From positions 1 through 64,000 of the forward strand of contig JADZAC010000039.1 of assembly GCA_020852835.1 (NCBI GenBank): a stretch of 64,000 nt of DNA, written 5' to 3'. Origin of the DNA: Flavobacteriales bacterium. GTDB lineage: Bacteria; Bacteroidota; Bacteroidia; Flavobacteriales_F; PHOS-HE28. The notes beneath the pieces were generated by a model. The model saw nothing but the letters and a program-made list of their open reading frames with translations. It was not told the origin of the DNA and did not search any database. The translations under genes and the position numbers were made by a program. Shown here in pieces: positions 8,580-17,077 of this stretch (position 1 is the first letter of the stretch; each line of letters starts with the position of its first letter).

Positions 8580-10337
8580 ATGCCTGCTGCCATGCCCCTC
8601 TTCGACCTCCACGCACACTTCAGCTTCAAGCCCGCCAATTCGCGCAGCTTTGCCACCAATGTGTTCCCCGATCCCGACCACTGGAACGAACGTTTCAAGC
8701 GGCGCGCCGACTACAGCAAGTTGGCCGGGATCGACAACGATGTGGTGAAGAGCAGCCAATTGCACGGCAACAGTGCCATGGCCGGCGGCTTCCGCGTGAT
8801 CTGCAACGCGCTCTACCCCCTGGAGCAGGGCTTCACCAGCGCCTTGCTGAACAAGCCCCTGGCCACGCTCACCGGCTTTTCGCCCGAGGTGCTCCAGGAC
8901 ATCTACTCGCGCAAACAGTCCTATTTCCAGCACTTGGAGCGTGAGTACACCAACCTCATCGCCAACCAGGGCAGCACCCGCCACGCCCCTGCGGGCTACC
9001 GCTACCGCGTGGTGGACTCCTTCGCCGAGATCGAGCGGACCCTCGCCCAGGCGCCAGATACCGTCTGCATCATCAACAGCATCGAGGGGGCCCATGCCTT
9101 CGCCGACAACCTGTTCGACCGGCGCGGCCAACCGGTGAGCATCAACGAGCAAGAAGCCAAGTTCCTGCGGCGTGTGGGCGAGCGCAAGCGCAACAGCTGG
9201 TTCGAACTGTACATCGAGGCCATGATCGCCAACATCGACAAGGTCACCACCAACTGGGAGCACACGCCGCTGTTCGTCACCCTGGCCCACCATTACTACA
9301 ATCACTTGTGCGGGCACAGCCCCAGCCTCACGGACATGGTGCAGATCTTCCTGCCCCAGAGCGGCGGTGCGCCCAACCCCCAAGGGTACGATACCAACTA
9401 CTTCCACTTGGGCCTGCGGCCGTGGACAAAACGCATCATTGCCCACTTGCTGCGCCGGCGCAACAGCCGCGGGGAACCGGTGCGCCGCGTGCTCATCGAC
9501 ACCAAGCACATGAGCCCCCAGGCCCGGCTGGACTACTACGAGATCGTGGACATGCGCCGGGCCGACAACGACCCCATCCCCATCGTGGTGAGCCACACCG
9601 CGGTAAGCGGCCGCCGCGACATGCGGGCCAGCATCGCCAACGACCATGGCCTGCTACCGGGTGAAAAGCAGCGCTCGCGCTATTTCTACAACGGCATCAT
9701 CAACCTGTTCGATGATGAGATCGTGCGTGTGGTGAAAAGCGACGGGCTGATGGGCTTGATGATCGATGAACGCCGCATCATGGGTGAGAGCATCCCGCCC
9801 GAGGCGGCCATCACCATGCCCACCTTCAAGGACAGGGCCCAGGCGAACCGCCGGCTGATGCGCCGTTGGACCCAGGCCAAGCAGGAGCACGCCTGGGGCG
9901 ATCTGGACGATGCCGCATTGGCGCGGACCCTGAGCACGATCGAAACGGACCGGGCCCCCTTGCTGTCCGAACTGCGGCCGGCCTACCTGAGCGTGATCTT
10001 CCGCCAGATCTTCCACGTGCTGGACCTGGCGGCCACGCCGGAAGATCCCGCAAAAGGGTGGAACCACCTCTGCCTGGGCACCGACTACGACGGGGTGATC
10101 AACCCCATCGACATTTACCCGCAAAGCGCGGACATGAAAAGCATCAAGCGCGACCTGGTGGATTTTTGGAACCGGACCTGCCAGCACGCCGATCCGGCCA
10201 TCGCCCAACTCTACACCGGCCACCGCTATGGCCAAAGCACCAATGCCCTGGTGGAGAAGCTGCTCTGGGGCAACGGCATGGATTTCCTGCGCAAGTATTA
10301 CCACGACGGCTACCTGCTCCAAGGTGTTGTGGCGTGA
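8580..10337 (+). CDS. peptidase-M19-like (renal dipeptidase superfamily) metallohydrolase
   Basis: 585 residues, longer than the usual 320-400 of M19 dipeptidases. All expected metal-site motifs are visible in order: DLHAH (His11, His13), SIEGAHAF (bridging Glu), TLAHHYYNH, VVSHTAV and LGTDYDG (Asp). It is therefore probably an active binuclear zinc hydrolase with a TIM-barrel fold. No signal peptide is seen, so it should be cytoplasmic. The substrate is unknown; M19 enzymes cleave dipeptides or related amides. Extra length lies in insertions between the Glu and His motifs and near residues 380-470. Start 8580; an ATG at 8592 in frame would remove four residues. It is transcribed toward the remnant at 10352 and may belong functionally with the amidohydrolase cluster at 13-17 kb. 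Confidence 0.72.
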   Translation: MPAAMPLFDLHAHFSFKPANSRSFATNVFPDPDHWNERFKRRADYSKLAGIDNDVVKSSQLHGNSAMAGGFRVICNALYPLEQGFTSALLNKPLATLTGFSPEVLQDIYSRKQSYFQHLEREYTNLIANQGSTRHAPAGYRYRVVDSFAEIERTLAQAPDTVCIINSIEGAHAFADNLFDRRGQPVSINEQEAKFLRRVGERKRNSWFELYIEAMIANIDKVTTNWEHTPLFVTLAHHYYNHLCGHSPSLTDMVQIFLPQSGGAPNPQGYDTNYFHLGLRPWTKRIIAHLLRRRNSRGEPVRRVLIDTKHMSPQARLDYYEIVDMRRADNDPIPIVVSHTAVSGRRDMRASIANDHGLLPGEKQRSRYFYNGIINLFDDEIVRVVKSDGLMGLMIDERRIMGESIPPEAAITMPTFKDRAQANRRLMRRWTQAKQEHAWGDLDDAALARTLSTIETDRAPLLSELRPAYLSVIFRQIFHVLDLAATPEDPAKGWNHLCLGTDYDGVINPIDIYPQSADMKSIKRDLVDFWNRTCQHADPAIAQLYTGHRYGQSTNALVEKLLWGNGMDFLRKYYHDGYLLQGVVA

Positions 10338-10351
10338 AGCGGTCCGGCGGG

Positions 10352-10459
10352 CTACAACTTCCGCTTGTCCCCCAGCCCGATCAGCAAGTTCAGCGCCGCG
10401 ATCAAGTTGCCGTCCTTGGTGAGGGTGCCGTCGAAGTTCAAGGTGCAGATGATGCTATA
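10352..10459 (-). pseudogene. 3' remnant of a lost gene (about 35 codons)
   Basis: On the minus strand an open stretch ends FDGTLTKDGNLIAALNLL then IGLGDKRKL and a TAG stop at 10352-10354. Going upstream the frame hits a stop at 10460-10462, and there is no start codon. Codon use is like the host's, with G/C in third positions. It reads like the C-terminus of a protein whose remaining gene was removed. It sits exactly at the left edge of a lower-GC segment, so an insertion or deletion there is likely. I do not recognise the family. Confidence 0.5.
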
Positions 10460-10490
10460 CTACCGGACTCAGGTACGGTTTGTACAACGC

Positions 10491-12617
10491 TCAATGTTCC
10501 ATGGTCTTGGCCAACGCTTTGCGCTTCTTATCCAAGGATCGCTCCAATTTTTTTAGGCGCTTTGGCCCCCCCATGCTTGCTGCACGTTCTTTGGCAACTT
10601 TTTCTTCCTGTTTCATGACATCCTTCGCCAATTCACCGACCTGCCGTTGTTTGAGCGCAAGCGGAATGAAAGGAATGTCCACTGTCAGGAAGAATCCGAA
10701 GCGCAGGGCGTCATGCGGGTTCAGGTTTACGGCCCCTGCTACTGCACCGCGAAGCTGCGGTGCGTATTGCACGCCGATTCCGTAGGAAATGGGATGTTCC
10801 TGAATGCCGTGGATGGCGTATAGACCTGGTGCAAGCACATTGGCAATGCTTACCTCCGGATTGGCGCTCACGGTGTCTTCGCTGTTGAACCGGTAGGTAA
10901 GGAGCGCACCGATATCGATGAAGCTCAGAAAGAGCGAATTGCTGGCACGCAGCTGGCGTTCACTTCCCCGTGACTTGGATAGCGCGATACCGATGGGACC
11001 CGCAACCCCTCCGAAAGCTTTGGTGCTTCTGCTGTCCTGTAGTTGTTCCCATCCGCCGGTCATCCCGGGGTAGGCATTGATGGATGCGCTGAAATGCGTG
11101 GCTTGTTTTACCCGGTAGCTGCCGACTGGCATAATGGCCGATTCAAAGATGGCCTTCACCTCACCACTGCCGGCCTGGGCAATATCGGCAGCAAGGGTCA
11201 CCAGTTTCACCAAGTCACGGTCCAGGATGCTGTCCTTCGGCAAGGCAGCCTCAATGACGCGCAACACCTGGAGGGATGCCTTGCCATAGTCTTTATTGGC
11301 AACGGCGGAAGTCAGTTCGGCAGCCGCGCTCCACCCTTCCCTGAACTTCTTGGAGGAGATGATTTCGGCGGGGGCATCTTTGATCTGAAGGGTTTGGATC
11401 ATGTGGGCCACTGCGGATTCGCCATGTGTGATAAAGTTGAATAGCTCGTTCGTGTACTCCAGCAAGTATGTACCCTTGTCCAACCTGTCCGGATTTTGGG
11501 CCATTGCAATTAGCCGATCTATCGCGCGTGCCAATTCGACCACTTCGTAGAACATGCTGCGCATCTGCTCGACATTGGCACCGGCTCCAACAGCTACCTT
11601 GAGCGTATTCAAGTCTTGGTGGACGCGGCCGTTGGCCAGGAGCATACCCAAGTATGCCTTGAGCTCGGCATCGTTCAAGTCCGTTGCGTTCCCTATAAGC
11701 AGATCGCCATTGGGGTCTTTCATGCTATCGAGCAATCGGAGTGAGAGGTCGACAAGCGCACCACGGGTCCTCCATGCAGGCGATTCAACATTTTGGTGGA
11801 TGAGTTCTTCAAGAATTGTATTCCAAGGCCGCCCGTGCGCGACACCATCCACCATGCGGGATGCCAGAAGTATGGAAAAGTCCTCGTCGGTGAGTTCCCC
11901 CTTGCAGTTGGATCCTTCCACGCGCAGGAGCGCCATGCCGTACGCGGAAGTGAAGTGTGCCGGGAATTTTTCCAGATCATCCATGAACGCCGCCTTCAGC
12001 GTGGCACCGGCTTGGGGAGAGATGTGGTCTCGGCTTTCGCGGAAAATCAATTGCGTCGCGGGCAAGAGCTCTGCAAGTGTGCACAAGGTAAGGGGTTTCT
12101 TGCCGGAGCCACAGGCATGCTGCAATACCCTCACGGATTCCATTTTCGAGGCCATCTTGTCGAAATAGGCCAAGGCCAGTTCCTCTTTGATGCGATCCAC
12201 CAGTACTTCTGAGAGGGCATGAAGAACCTCCGATTGGTTAAGGATCTTGATGGAACTCCCGGTTTGTTCTGCACCACTACCCGGGATCCGATTGAAGTTA
12301 TTTGCACGATCCAGAAGCATGTCCACACTGTCTAGCAGCGCGTCTATCTGCTCTTGATCAAAGGATACTGAGTTGGCTGTTGGCGAACCAGAGGCGATTC
12401 TCATATTGTGGACATCCGCGCCTGTGGAGATACTATCGACGAAGGAACCAAGATCTATGTTGTATTGCGAGCCATTGGCCAGCATGGTGGCCTGTTGGTC
12501 AGCGAACGCCTGGCGGTGCTTCACCAGAAGCTTGGAGTAGTGCGCTTCATGCTGCGCAACTAAAGTGCTGGGAAGCATAAGCATCCATGCGATCAAAGTG
12601 GATGATAGGGTCTTCAT
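10491..12617 (-). CDS. large exported protein with C-terminal outer-membrane-like strands, unknown function
   Basis: 708 residues with an N-terminal signal (LIAWMLMLPSTLVAQ). The middle is mostly helical and without recognisable motif. The C-terminal third (about 530-660) alternates hydrophobic and polar residues in short strands (LSFIDIGALLTYRF, ISYGIGVQYAPQLRG, ALRFGFFLTVDIPF) like an outer-membrane barrel segment. It ends in a Lys-rich coiled coil (KRLKKLERSLDKKRKALAK). ATG 12617 was chosen because it begins the signal. It follows the papain-like gene by 11 nt and is probably co-translated with it. Codon use is less GC-biased than in neighbours, which suggests transfer. Confidence 0.65.
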   Translation of the reverse strand: MKTLSSTLIAWMLMLPSTLVAQHEAHYSKLLVKHRQAFADQQATMLANGSQYNIDLGSFVDSISTGADVHNMRIASGSPTANSVSFDQEQIDALLDSVDMLLDRANNFNRIPGSGAEQTGSSIKILNQSEVLHALSEVLVDRIKEELALAYFDKMASKMESVRVLQHACGSGKKPLTLCTLAELLPATQLIFRESRDHISPQAGATLKAAFMDDLEKFPAHFTSAYGMALLRVEGSNCKGELTDEDFSILLASRMVDGVAHGRPWNTILEELIHQNVESPAWRTRGALVDLSLRLLDSMKDPNGDLLIGNATDLNDAELKAYLGMLLANGRVHQDLNTLKVAVGAGANVEQMRSMFYEVVELARAIDRLIAMAQNPDRLDKGTYLLEYTNELFNFITHGESAVAHMIQTLQIKDAPAEIISSKKFREGWSAAAELTSAVANKDYGKASLQVLRVIEAALPKDSILDRDLVKLVTLAADIAQAGSGEVKAIFESAIMPVGSYRVKQATHFSASINAYPGMTGGWEQLQDSRSTKAFGGVAGPIGIALSKSRGSERQLRASNSLFLSFIDIGALLTYRFNSEDTVSANPEVSIANVLAPGLYAIHGIQEHPISYGIGVQYAPQLRGAVAGAVNLNPHDALRFGFFLTVDIPFIPLALKQRQVGELAKDVMKQEEKVAKERAASMGGPKRLKKLERSLDKKRKALAKTMEH

Positions 12618-12628
12618 GTTGAACGGGT

Positions 12629-13063
12629 TTAGAGCAGTATGAGCTTCACTTCGCCCAAGCAATCACGGATGGGGTGGAAAGAGTGGTCCTGTGGTTCAAA
12701 AAGCTCAACCACGCCATTCTTGTTCATATACCAGTTTGCGGCGTGTTCGCCGGATGCCCAGGTGAACTTGCCGAAGATGATTCCAACGCACCAGGAGGCG
12801 GGAATTCTAGCCCTATTGAGGTTCCACAAGCCGATGCAACCCTTCACGGCGTACGCATAGTCGTCGCAATCGAAGCCTATGCCCAGATCGGGGGGGGCGA
12901 GGTTAATGTTGTGTTGGAGGAAGAGATCGATCTCCTTGTGCTCGGGCAGGTAGTATTGGGGGTCCGCACCCCAGAATGCTTGAAGGTCGCGGTGCAGTTT
13001 ACCGGGCGGAAGTAGAACGCTGAAATGATCGCGGATCGAGCTGGGTGATGCATATGTGGGCAT
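12629..13063 (-). CDS. small papain-like/transglutaminase-like fold protein
   Basis: 144 residues, no signal peptide. The order of conserved-looking residues fits a papain or transglutaminase-like fold: FDCDDYA (Cys66), GEHAANW (His107), then VELFEPQ (Glu120/Glu123, Pro, Gln). This arrangement resembles the papain-like domain of MOA-type lectin-proteases and related phage or bacterial proteins (family resemblance from memory). The predicted role is a cysteine protease or amidase, in the cytoplasm unless exported by another route. It is the first gene of a two-gene unit with the 708-residue exported protein. Base composition is lower in GC than the flanks. Confidence 0.55.
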   Translation of the reverse strand: MPTYASPSSIRDHFSVLLPPGKLHRDLQAFWGADPQYYLPEHKEIDLFLQHNINLAPPDLGIGFDCDDYAYAVKGCIGLWNLNRARIPASWCVGIIFGKFTWASGEHAANWYMNKNGVVELFEPQDHSFHPIRDCLGEVKLILL

Positions 13064-13159
13064 TTGCCGTTCGGTTTGGTTCAGGCAGGTTGTGGATCTA
13101 CCGGGTCACTGCAAAATGGCAGCTGGATTTCCTGTTTGTTCAGATCATTCATAGGTGGC

Positions 13160-14365
13160 TTAGGATCCGAGGTACCTCGCCGTATTGCCCACGGCGATCT
13201 TCTCAAAAGCGGGTTTGCCGATGCCGTTGATGCAGCGTTGCCACAGATCGGCCTCGGGGTCTTCGCGCAGGGTCATGAAAAAATCGGTGCCGAAGAGGAT
13301 CCGGTCGCCCAGCGGGCCGTTGATCAAGGCCGGCAGCAGCGTGTAGATGCACTTGTTGAAGAGGATGTAGGAGAGGTCGGTGTACAGGTTGGGGTACAGG
13401 AGGGTGCCGTCGGGCTGTTGCAGGCCCATGATGCGTTTCACCTCGTTGTGCCAGTTGTCGGGGTCAATGCCCCTTTTGCGCAGGGGCTGTTCGTACTTGT
13501 CCGGCAGCATCTCATCATCGCCGCCGAAGTGGGCGAAGCAGAGCTTGAGCGCGGGGTACTTGCGCAGCACGGGCTCGTAGTTCTGCGGATGCAGGAAGAT
13601 GTTGCAGCCGTATTTGCTGTCCTTCCACGTGAAGTCGTGCGCTTTGAAGGTGGCGATGCGCCGGTGGATGGCCTGCATTTCCGGGGCGCCGGGGTTGAGC
13701 CCGGAGGGCGCGGGGTCGGTGAGCACGTCGTCCATGCGGCCGGTGTAGTAGGTGCCGGTGCGGGTGCAGTGGGTCATCACCGGCACGCCGTTGGCGGCGG
13801 CCCACTGGTAGAGTGCATCGAGCCGTGCATCGAAGGGGAAGAAGCCGATGGAGGGATAGAGCTTGATGCCGAAGAAGGCGTGGCGGTCGATCTTTTCCTT
13901 CACCCAGTCGCGCAGGGCCGTGCCCCCGAGATGGCGCGGGTCCACGCCCACGAAAGGGAAGAATTCGTTGGGGTAGTGGGCGCGCACGCGCTCCACCTCG
14001 GCCAGCTGGTCTTCGATGCGGGCGTGGCGGCTGGGCTTGGTGTCCATGTGGTCCATGTTCAGCGTCAGCGCCACAAAGCGCACATCGGCGCCCATGGAGT
14101 TGTAGGCCTGTTTCATGGCCAGGAAGATCTCCTCCTGGCTGTTCTGGGTGCCTACTTCGATGAACTGCAGGTAGCGCAGCAGCTGGCTGTGGCCGCGGCG
14201 ATGGGCCAGCGCCTTGATGATGCGCCGCATCCAGCGCTTCTCCAGGAAGTACTTGATCTCCTCGGCCCAGCGGTCCGCCCAGGAGGGCAGCACCATCTTG
14301 AAGAAGTAGTCCGGGGCGCACCCGCCGGTGAAGACGTGGCTGTGTACGTTGGTGATGCGTGCCAT
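13160..14365 (-). CDS. amidohydrolase-family metal-dependent hydrolase (amidohydrolase_2 type)
   Basis: 401 residues. TIM-barrel amidohydrolase features appear in order: NVHSHVF (His8, His10), VGVDPRHLGG, GIKLYPSIGFFP (possible Lys position), VPVMTHCT, LCFAHFGGDD and ILFGTDFF (Asp near the C-terminus). This layout matches the ACMSD/amidohydrolase_2 group, which hydrolyses or decarboxylates varied substrates; the actual substrate cannot be inferred. No signal peptide. It is the last gene of a four-gene minus-strand cluster, 7 nt after the 417-residue membrane protein, so it is probably co-translated with membrane components and a predicted peptidoglycan-type peptidase. Confidence 0.8.
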   Translation of the reverse strand: MARITNVHSHVFTGGCAPDYFFKMVLPSWADRWAEEIKYFLEKRWMRRIIKALAHRRGHSQLLRYLQFIEVGTQNSQEEIFLAMKQAYNSMGADVRFVALTLNMDHMDTKPSRHARIEDQLAEVERVRAHYPNEFFPFVGVDPRHLGGTALRDWVKEKIDRHAFFGIKLYPSIGFFPFDARLDALYQWAAANGVPVMTHCTRTGTYYTGRMDDVLTDPAPSGLNPGAPEMQAIHRRIATFKAHDFTWKDSKYGCNIFLHPQNYEPVLRKYPALKLCFAHFGGDDEMLPDKYEQPLRKRGIDPDNWHNEVKRIMGLQQPDGTLLYPNLYTDLSYILFNKCIYTLLPALINGPLGDRILFGTDFFMTLREDPEADLWQRCINGIGKPAFEKIAVGNTARYLGS

Positions 14366-14372
14366 GGCGGGA

Positions 14373-15626
14373 TCAGGTGTTGCGGGCCGTGGTGGACTGC
14401 GGCTTGGGCCCGGCGCGGCGCATGTTGATGAGCTTGACCAGCAGTTCGAACCAGAAAGGTGCGCCCATGCTCAGCGAAATGGTGGTGACCCCGATGCCGG
14501 CGAGCCACATCAGCAGGTTCATCCACGACCAGCGGTTCCGTTTCTGGAAGTGATTGAGCACGGCGCGCTGCGAAGGCTTGAACTCCTTGGGCACTTCCTT
14601 CAGGCGGTCGCCGCTGAACCAGCTCCACGGCGCTTCCCCGGGGTTCCAGCCCAGGGGCAGCTGCCAGCGCCGCACCAGGTCCAGCACCTGTTCGGCCTGC
14701 CGCTGGTATTGGGTGTACTGGGTGTCGGCCAGTTGTTGCACCAGCTCGGCTTTTCGCGCTGCAGGCAAGGCCGTGGCCGAAGCTGGCGCCCCCACCGCCC
14801 GAAGCATTTGGTCAATGGGGAGCGTATCGGCGGCCGCCATCCGCTTTTGTTCCTCGTATTGGTCGCTCACCCGTTCGGCCTCTGCCACCATGCTGTTGCG
14901 CAGGTCCTGGTCCAGCAGGAACACCTTGGTGAGGTGCAGCGAATCCACGTTGAGTGCGAGGGCCACCACCAGCCCGATGATGCGCAGCTTGCGGCGCTGG
15001 TCGTCCTTGTATTCGCCCGATGCCCGGTCCATGTAGTCGTCGAACCAGCGGCCCAGTTCCTGTTTCAGGCGGTCCATGTCCAACCGCAGGTCCCCTGGGG
15101 CATTTCCGGCGTCGGGCGGCCCGTGCCGTTTGTTGCGGTCAATGAAGTTCACCATCAACCGTTTGAACTCGCTGTCGGCCAGGTTCCGCACGCCCAGTTG
15201 CAGGCGTTGGTCCAAGCCGGGGTCCCCGGCCAAGGGTCCGGCGGTGCCGTACACTTCCGGGGTCATGGTATATCGCCCGTCCTCGTCCTTCACATACTGG
15301 AATTTCACCGCTTGGTCCGCCAGGGTGTCTATCAAGGCATTGGCAAAACCTTCGGACGGTATGTAGTAGGGATAGCTGTTGCCGTCCCGCCGCATCTTGT
15401 TGATGATGGGATGCTGGTAGATGAGGTATCCGAAGTTGCGGTTCAGCGGATCATCGAGCAGCCGGTACACGGCGCGCTGCAGGAACACGCCGCGCTCCTT
15501 GATGCACTTGTTCCACGCCTCCAGCAGGATGCTCACCAGAATGCTGAGCAGCGCGTACACCAGCACCAGGGCGATGATGGTGTCCACGTACGGGCTGTTG
15601 AAGATGCCTTGGGTGACCGGGTCCAT
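14373..15626 (-). CDS. conserved membrane protein of uncharacterised family
   Basis: 417 residues. One transmembrane helix at the N-terminus (TIIALVLVYALLSILVSIL), one in the middle after DDYMDRASGEYKDDQRRK (IIGLVVALALNV), and a C-terminal pair ending SLSMGAPFWFELLVKL. The MDRxSGxYK and S(L/M)GAPFWF(D/E)LL signatures match a widespread family of membrane proteins that I remember as uncharacterised. The soluble part between helices 1 and 2 (about 190 residues) is probably cytoplasmic. An in-frame TTG at 15647 exists, but ATG 15626 is preferred. It lies between the 202-residue membrane protein (17 nt gap) and the amidohydrolase (7 nt gap), so a shared complex is plausible. Confidence 0.7.
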   Translation of the reverse strand: MDPVTQGIFNSPYVDTIIALVLVYALLSILVSILLEAWNKCIKERGVFLQRAVYRLLDDPLNRNFGYLIYQHPIINKMRRDGNSYPYYIPSEGFANALIDTLADQAVKFQYVKDEDGRYTMTPEVYGTAGPLAGDPGLDQRLQLGVRNLADSEFKRLMVNFIDRNKRHGPPDAGNAPGDLRLDMDRLKQELGRWFDDYMDRASGEYKDDQRRKLRIIGLVVALALNVDSLHLTKVFLLDQDLRNSMVAEAERVSDQYEEQKRMAAADTLPIDQMLRAVGAPASATALPAARKAELVQQLADTQYTQYQRQAEQVLDLVRRWQLPLGWNPGEAPWSWFSGDRLKEVPKEFKPSQRAVLNHFQKRNRWSWMNLLMWLAGIGVTTISLSMGAPFWFELLVKLINMRRAGPKPQSTTARNT

Positions 15627-15643
15627 GTCGATCGGTGTTGGGT

Positions 15644-16252
15644 TCAATCCTTTTTCTTGGTGCGCACGGTGCGCCCGGCGATGGCCTGCACCAGGTCCTC
15701 CAGGCGGGTGGGGTCGTAGCCCAAAGCGAAGGAGAGCGTGCTGAGCAGGCCGGCCAAGCGGGTGAACTGTTCGGCCGTGGGTGCGGAAAAGGGCTCGCTG
15801 GTGATCAGCAGCATCCCGCTCACCGAAGTGATGTACACCAGGAAGCCGCGCAGCATGCTGTGCAAGGGCTGTTCATGGAGGTAGTCCGCGCGTAGCTCGA
15901 AGCGCTCCGCTTTTTCGCTATCGCCTTCTTCCTGTGCTTTCGCAATGCGCCGGGCCAGGCCCTTGAGCGTTTGCACCCGGCTGCTGCAGCCGCCGATCAG
16001 CGCGGCCAGCACGCACAGCATGGCCACATTGGTGGGGGTATAGGTGAACGTGGCCTGCACCAGGTTGGTCCAGCTGGCGGAGCCGCTGGTGATGGCCGTG
16101 CGGTAGGGGTTGGGATCAATAAGCAGCCCCAGGGAGAAGAGCGCCACCCATGCCAGCAAGGCGATGAACCCCAGCAAGGCGTACGCATTGCGGGTGGCCG
16201 TGCTGTCGGGGCTGCGGCCAAGCACTGTGTATCCGTGGTTTTGGGCGGCCAT
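15644..16252 (-). CDS. small membrane protein, unknown function
   Basis: 202 residues. Hydrophobic helices are visible at about 26-46 (LLGFIALLAWVALFSLGLLI), 74-92 (NVAMLCVLAALIGGC) and 133-152 (MLRGFLVYITSVSGMLLI). A charged, probably cytoplasmic linker (RIAKAQEEGDSEKAERFE) sits between helices two and three. A motif GYDPTRLEDLVQAI follows the last helix and the tail is Lys-rich. I do not recognise the family. It starts 12 nt after the TIGR02594 gene and ends 17 nt before the next membrane protein, so it belongs to the same transcription unit. Confidence 0.62.
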   Translation of the reverse strand: MAAQNHGYTVLGRSPDSTATRNAYALLGFIALLAWVALFSLGLLIDPNPYRTAITSGSASWTNLVQATFTYTPTNVAMLCVLAALIGGCSSRVQTLKGLARRIAKAQEEGDSEKAERFELRADYLHEQPLHSMLRGFLVYITSVSGMLLITSEPFSAPTAEQFTRLAGLLSTLSFALGYDPTRLEDLVQAIAGRTVRTKKKD

Positions 16253-16264
16253 GCGCGGAGTGCT

Positions 16265-16906
16265 TCATGCGTGCCAACGGTGGTCGATCAGGTCGGCCGA
16301 TGGGTAGTTGCCGATGCACACGCGGTTGCCCTGGTTGCCGCCCAGCACATGGATCCGGTTGCCGATCTGTTCCAGGAAGAAGGCCACATGCCCAGCGGCG
16401 GGGTTGCCCGGCACCTGCCGCCGGAACACGGTGATGCAGCCCAGGCGCGGCTGTGGCAAATGCACGCCCCAACGGGCCCAACTGCGTGCCAATGCACTTC
16501 CGGTGCCCGGCACGGTTGCCTGCAGCATGCACCAGTTCACAAAGCTGCTGCACCAGGGCGTTTCATCATCGGAGGCGTGCAGGCTGGTGGCCTGGTGGTA
16601 TTGCACGATGCGCGGGTTGTGCCGCGATCCCGTGTACTCGTGCACGCCCATCTCGGCGCGGGCAACGGCCAGCCATGGTGGTTCCACAAGCACTTGCACC
16701 GGGTCCAGTGGTTCCACATGGTCCGCGCTCACCCAGCCGGTGAGCTCCCCGTCGAGCAGATCGGCATTTACGCGCAGCCACCCGCCCGTGGGGCCTTGAA
16801 GCGCCTGCAGCAAGGTGCCACGGGGCAAGCGGCCGATGATGCGGTGGTCCGTGCCGGGGCCGCTGCGCAGGCGCAGCACGGAGGCAGTGGTGCGGTAGGC
16901 GGGCAT
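16265..16906 (-). CDS. SH3b plus TIGR02594-family (NlpC/CHAP-like) peptidase
   Basis: 213 residues. Residues 4-65 form an SH3b domain (LRLRSGPGTDHRIIGRLPRG... GWLRV... GWVS). The rest is a TIGR02594 domain with TPWCSSFVNWC (catalytic Cys119), GTGSALARSWARWG, GCITVFRR, GHVAFFLE (His173) and LGGNQGN. Family members are NlpC/P60-like cysteine peptidases or amidases presumed to act on peptidoglycan. No signal peptide is seen, which is odd for a wall enzyme; export may rely on the membrane proteins encoded next or on another system (inference). It is the first gene of a four-gene operon. Confidence 0.8.
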   Translation of the reverse strand: MPAYRTTASVLRLRSGPGTDHRIIGRLPRGTLLQALQGPTGGWLRVNADLLDGELTGWVSADHVEPLDPVQVLVEPPWLAVARAEMGVHEYTGSRHNPRIVQYHQATSLHASDDETPWCSSFVNWCMLQATVPGTGSALARSWARWGVHLPQPRLGCITVFRRQVPGNPAAGHVAFFLEQIGNRIHVLGGNQGNRVCIGNYPSADLIDHRWHA

Positions 16907-16927
16907 GGGAGCAATTGTTCAGCACCT

Positions 16928-16935
16928 CAAAGGTG
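16928..16935 (-). promoter_or_regulatory. -7-like promoter element (CACCTTTG)
   Basis: One mismatch from TAnnTTTG on the minus strand, 21 nt before the ATG at 16906. A TTG lies 17-20 nt further upstream, close to the usual -33 spacing. It would drive the four-gene cluster down to 13160. Confidence 0.4.
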
Positions 16936-17077
16936 CCTGCGCAACTTGGCCGCAACAATCCCCATTTGCAGGTATTTTTCCGGGTGACGGCACCGGGGCG
17001 CAGGTTGCCCGAAGGAACTGCGCGATGCCCGGGCCGGGAGCAGCCTGCTACAGCGCACAGGCAGCAGGAGATGGCCG

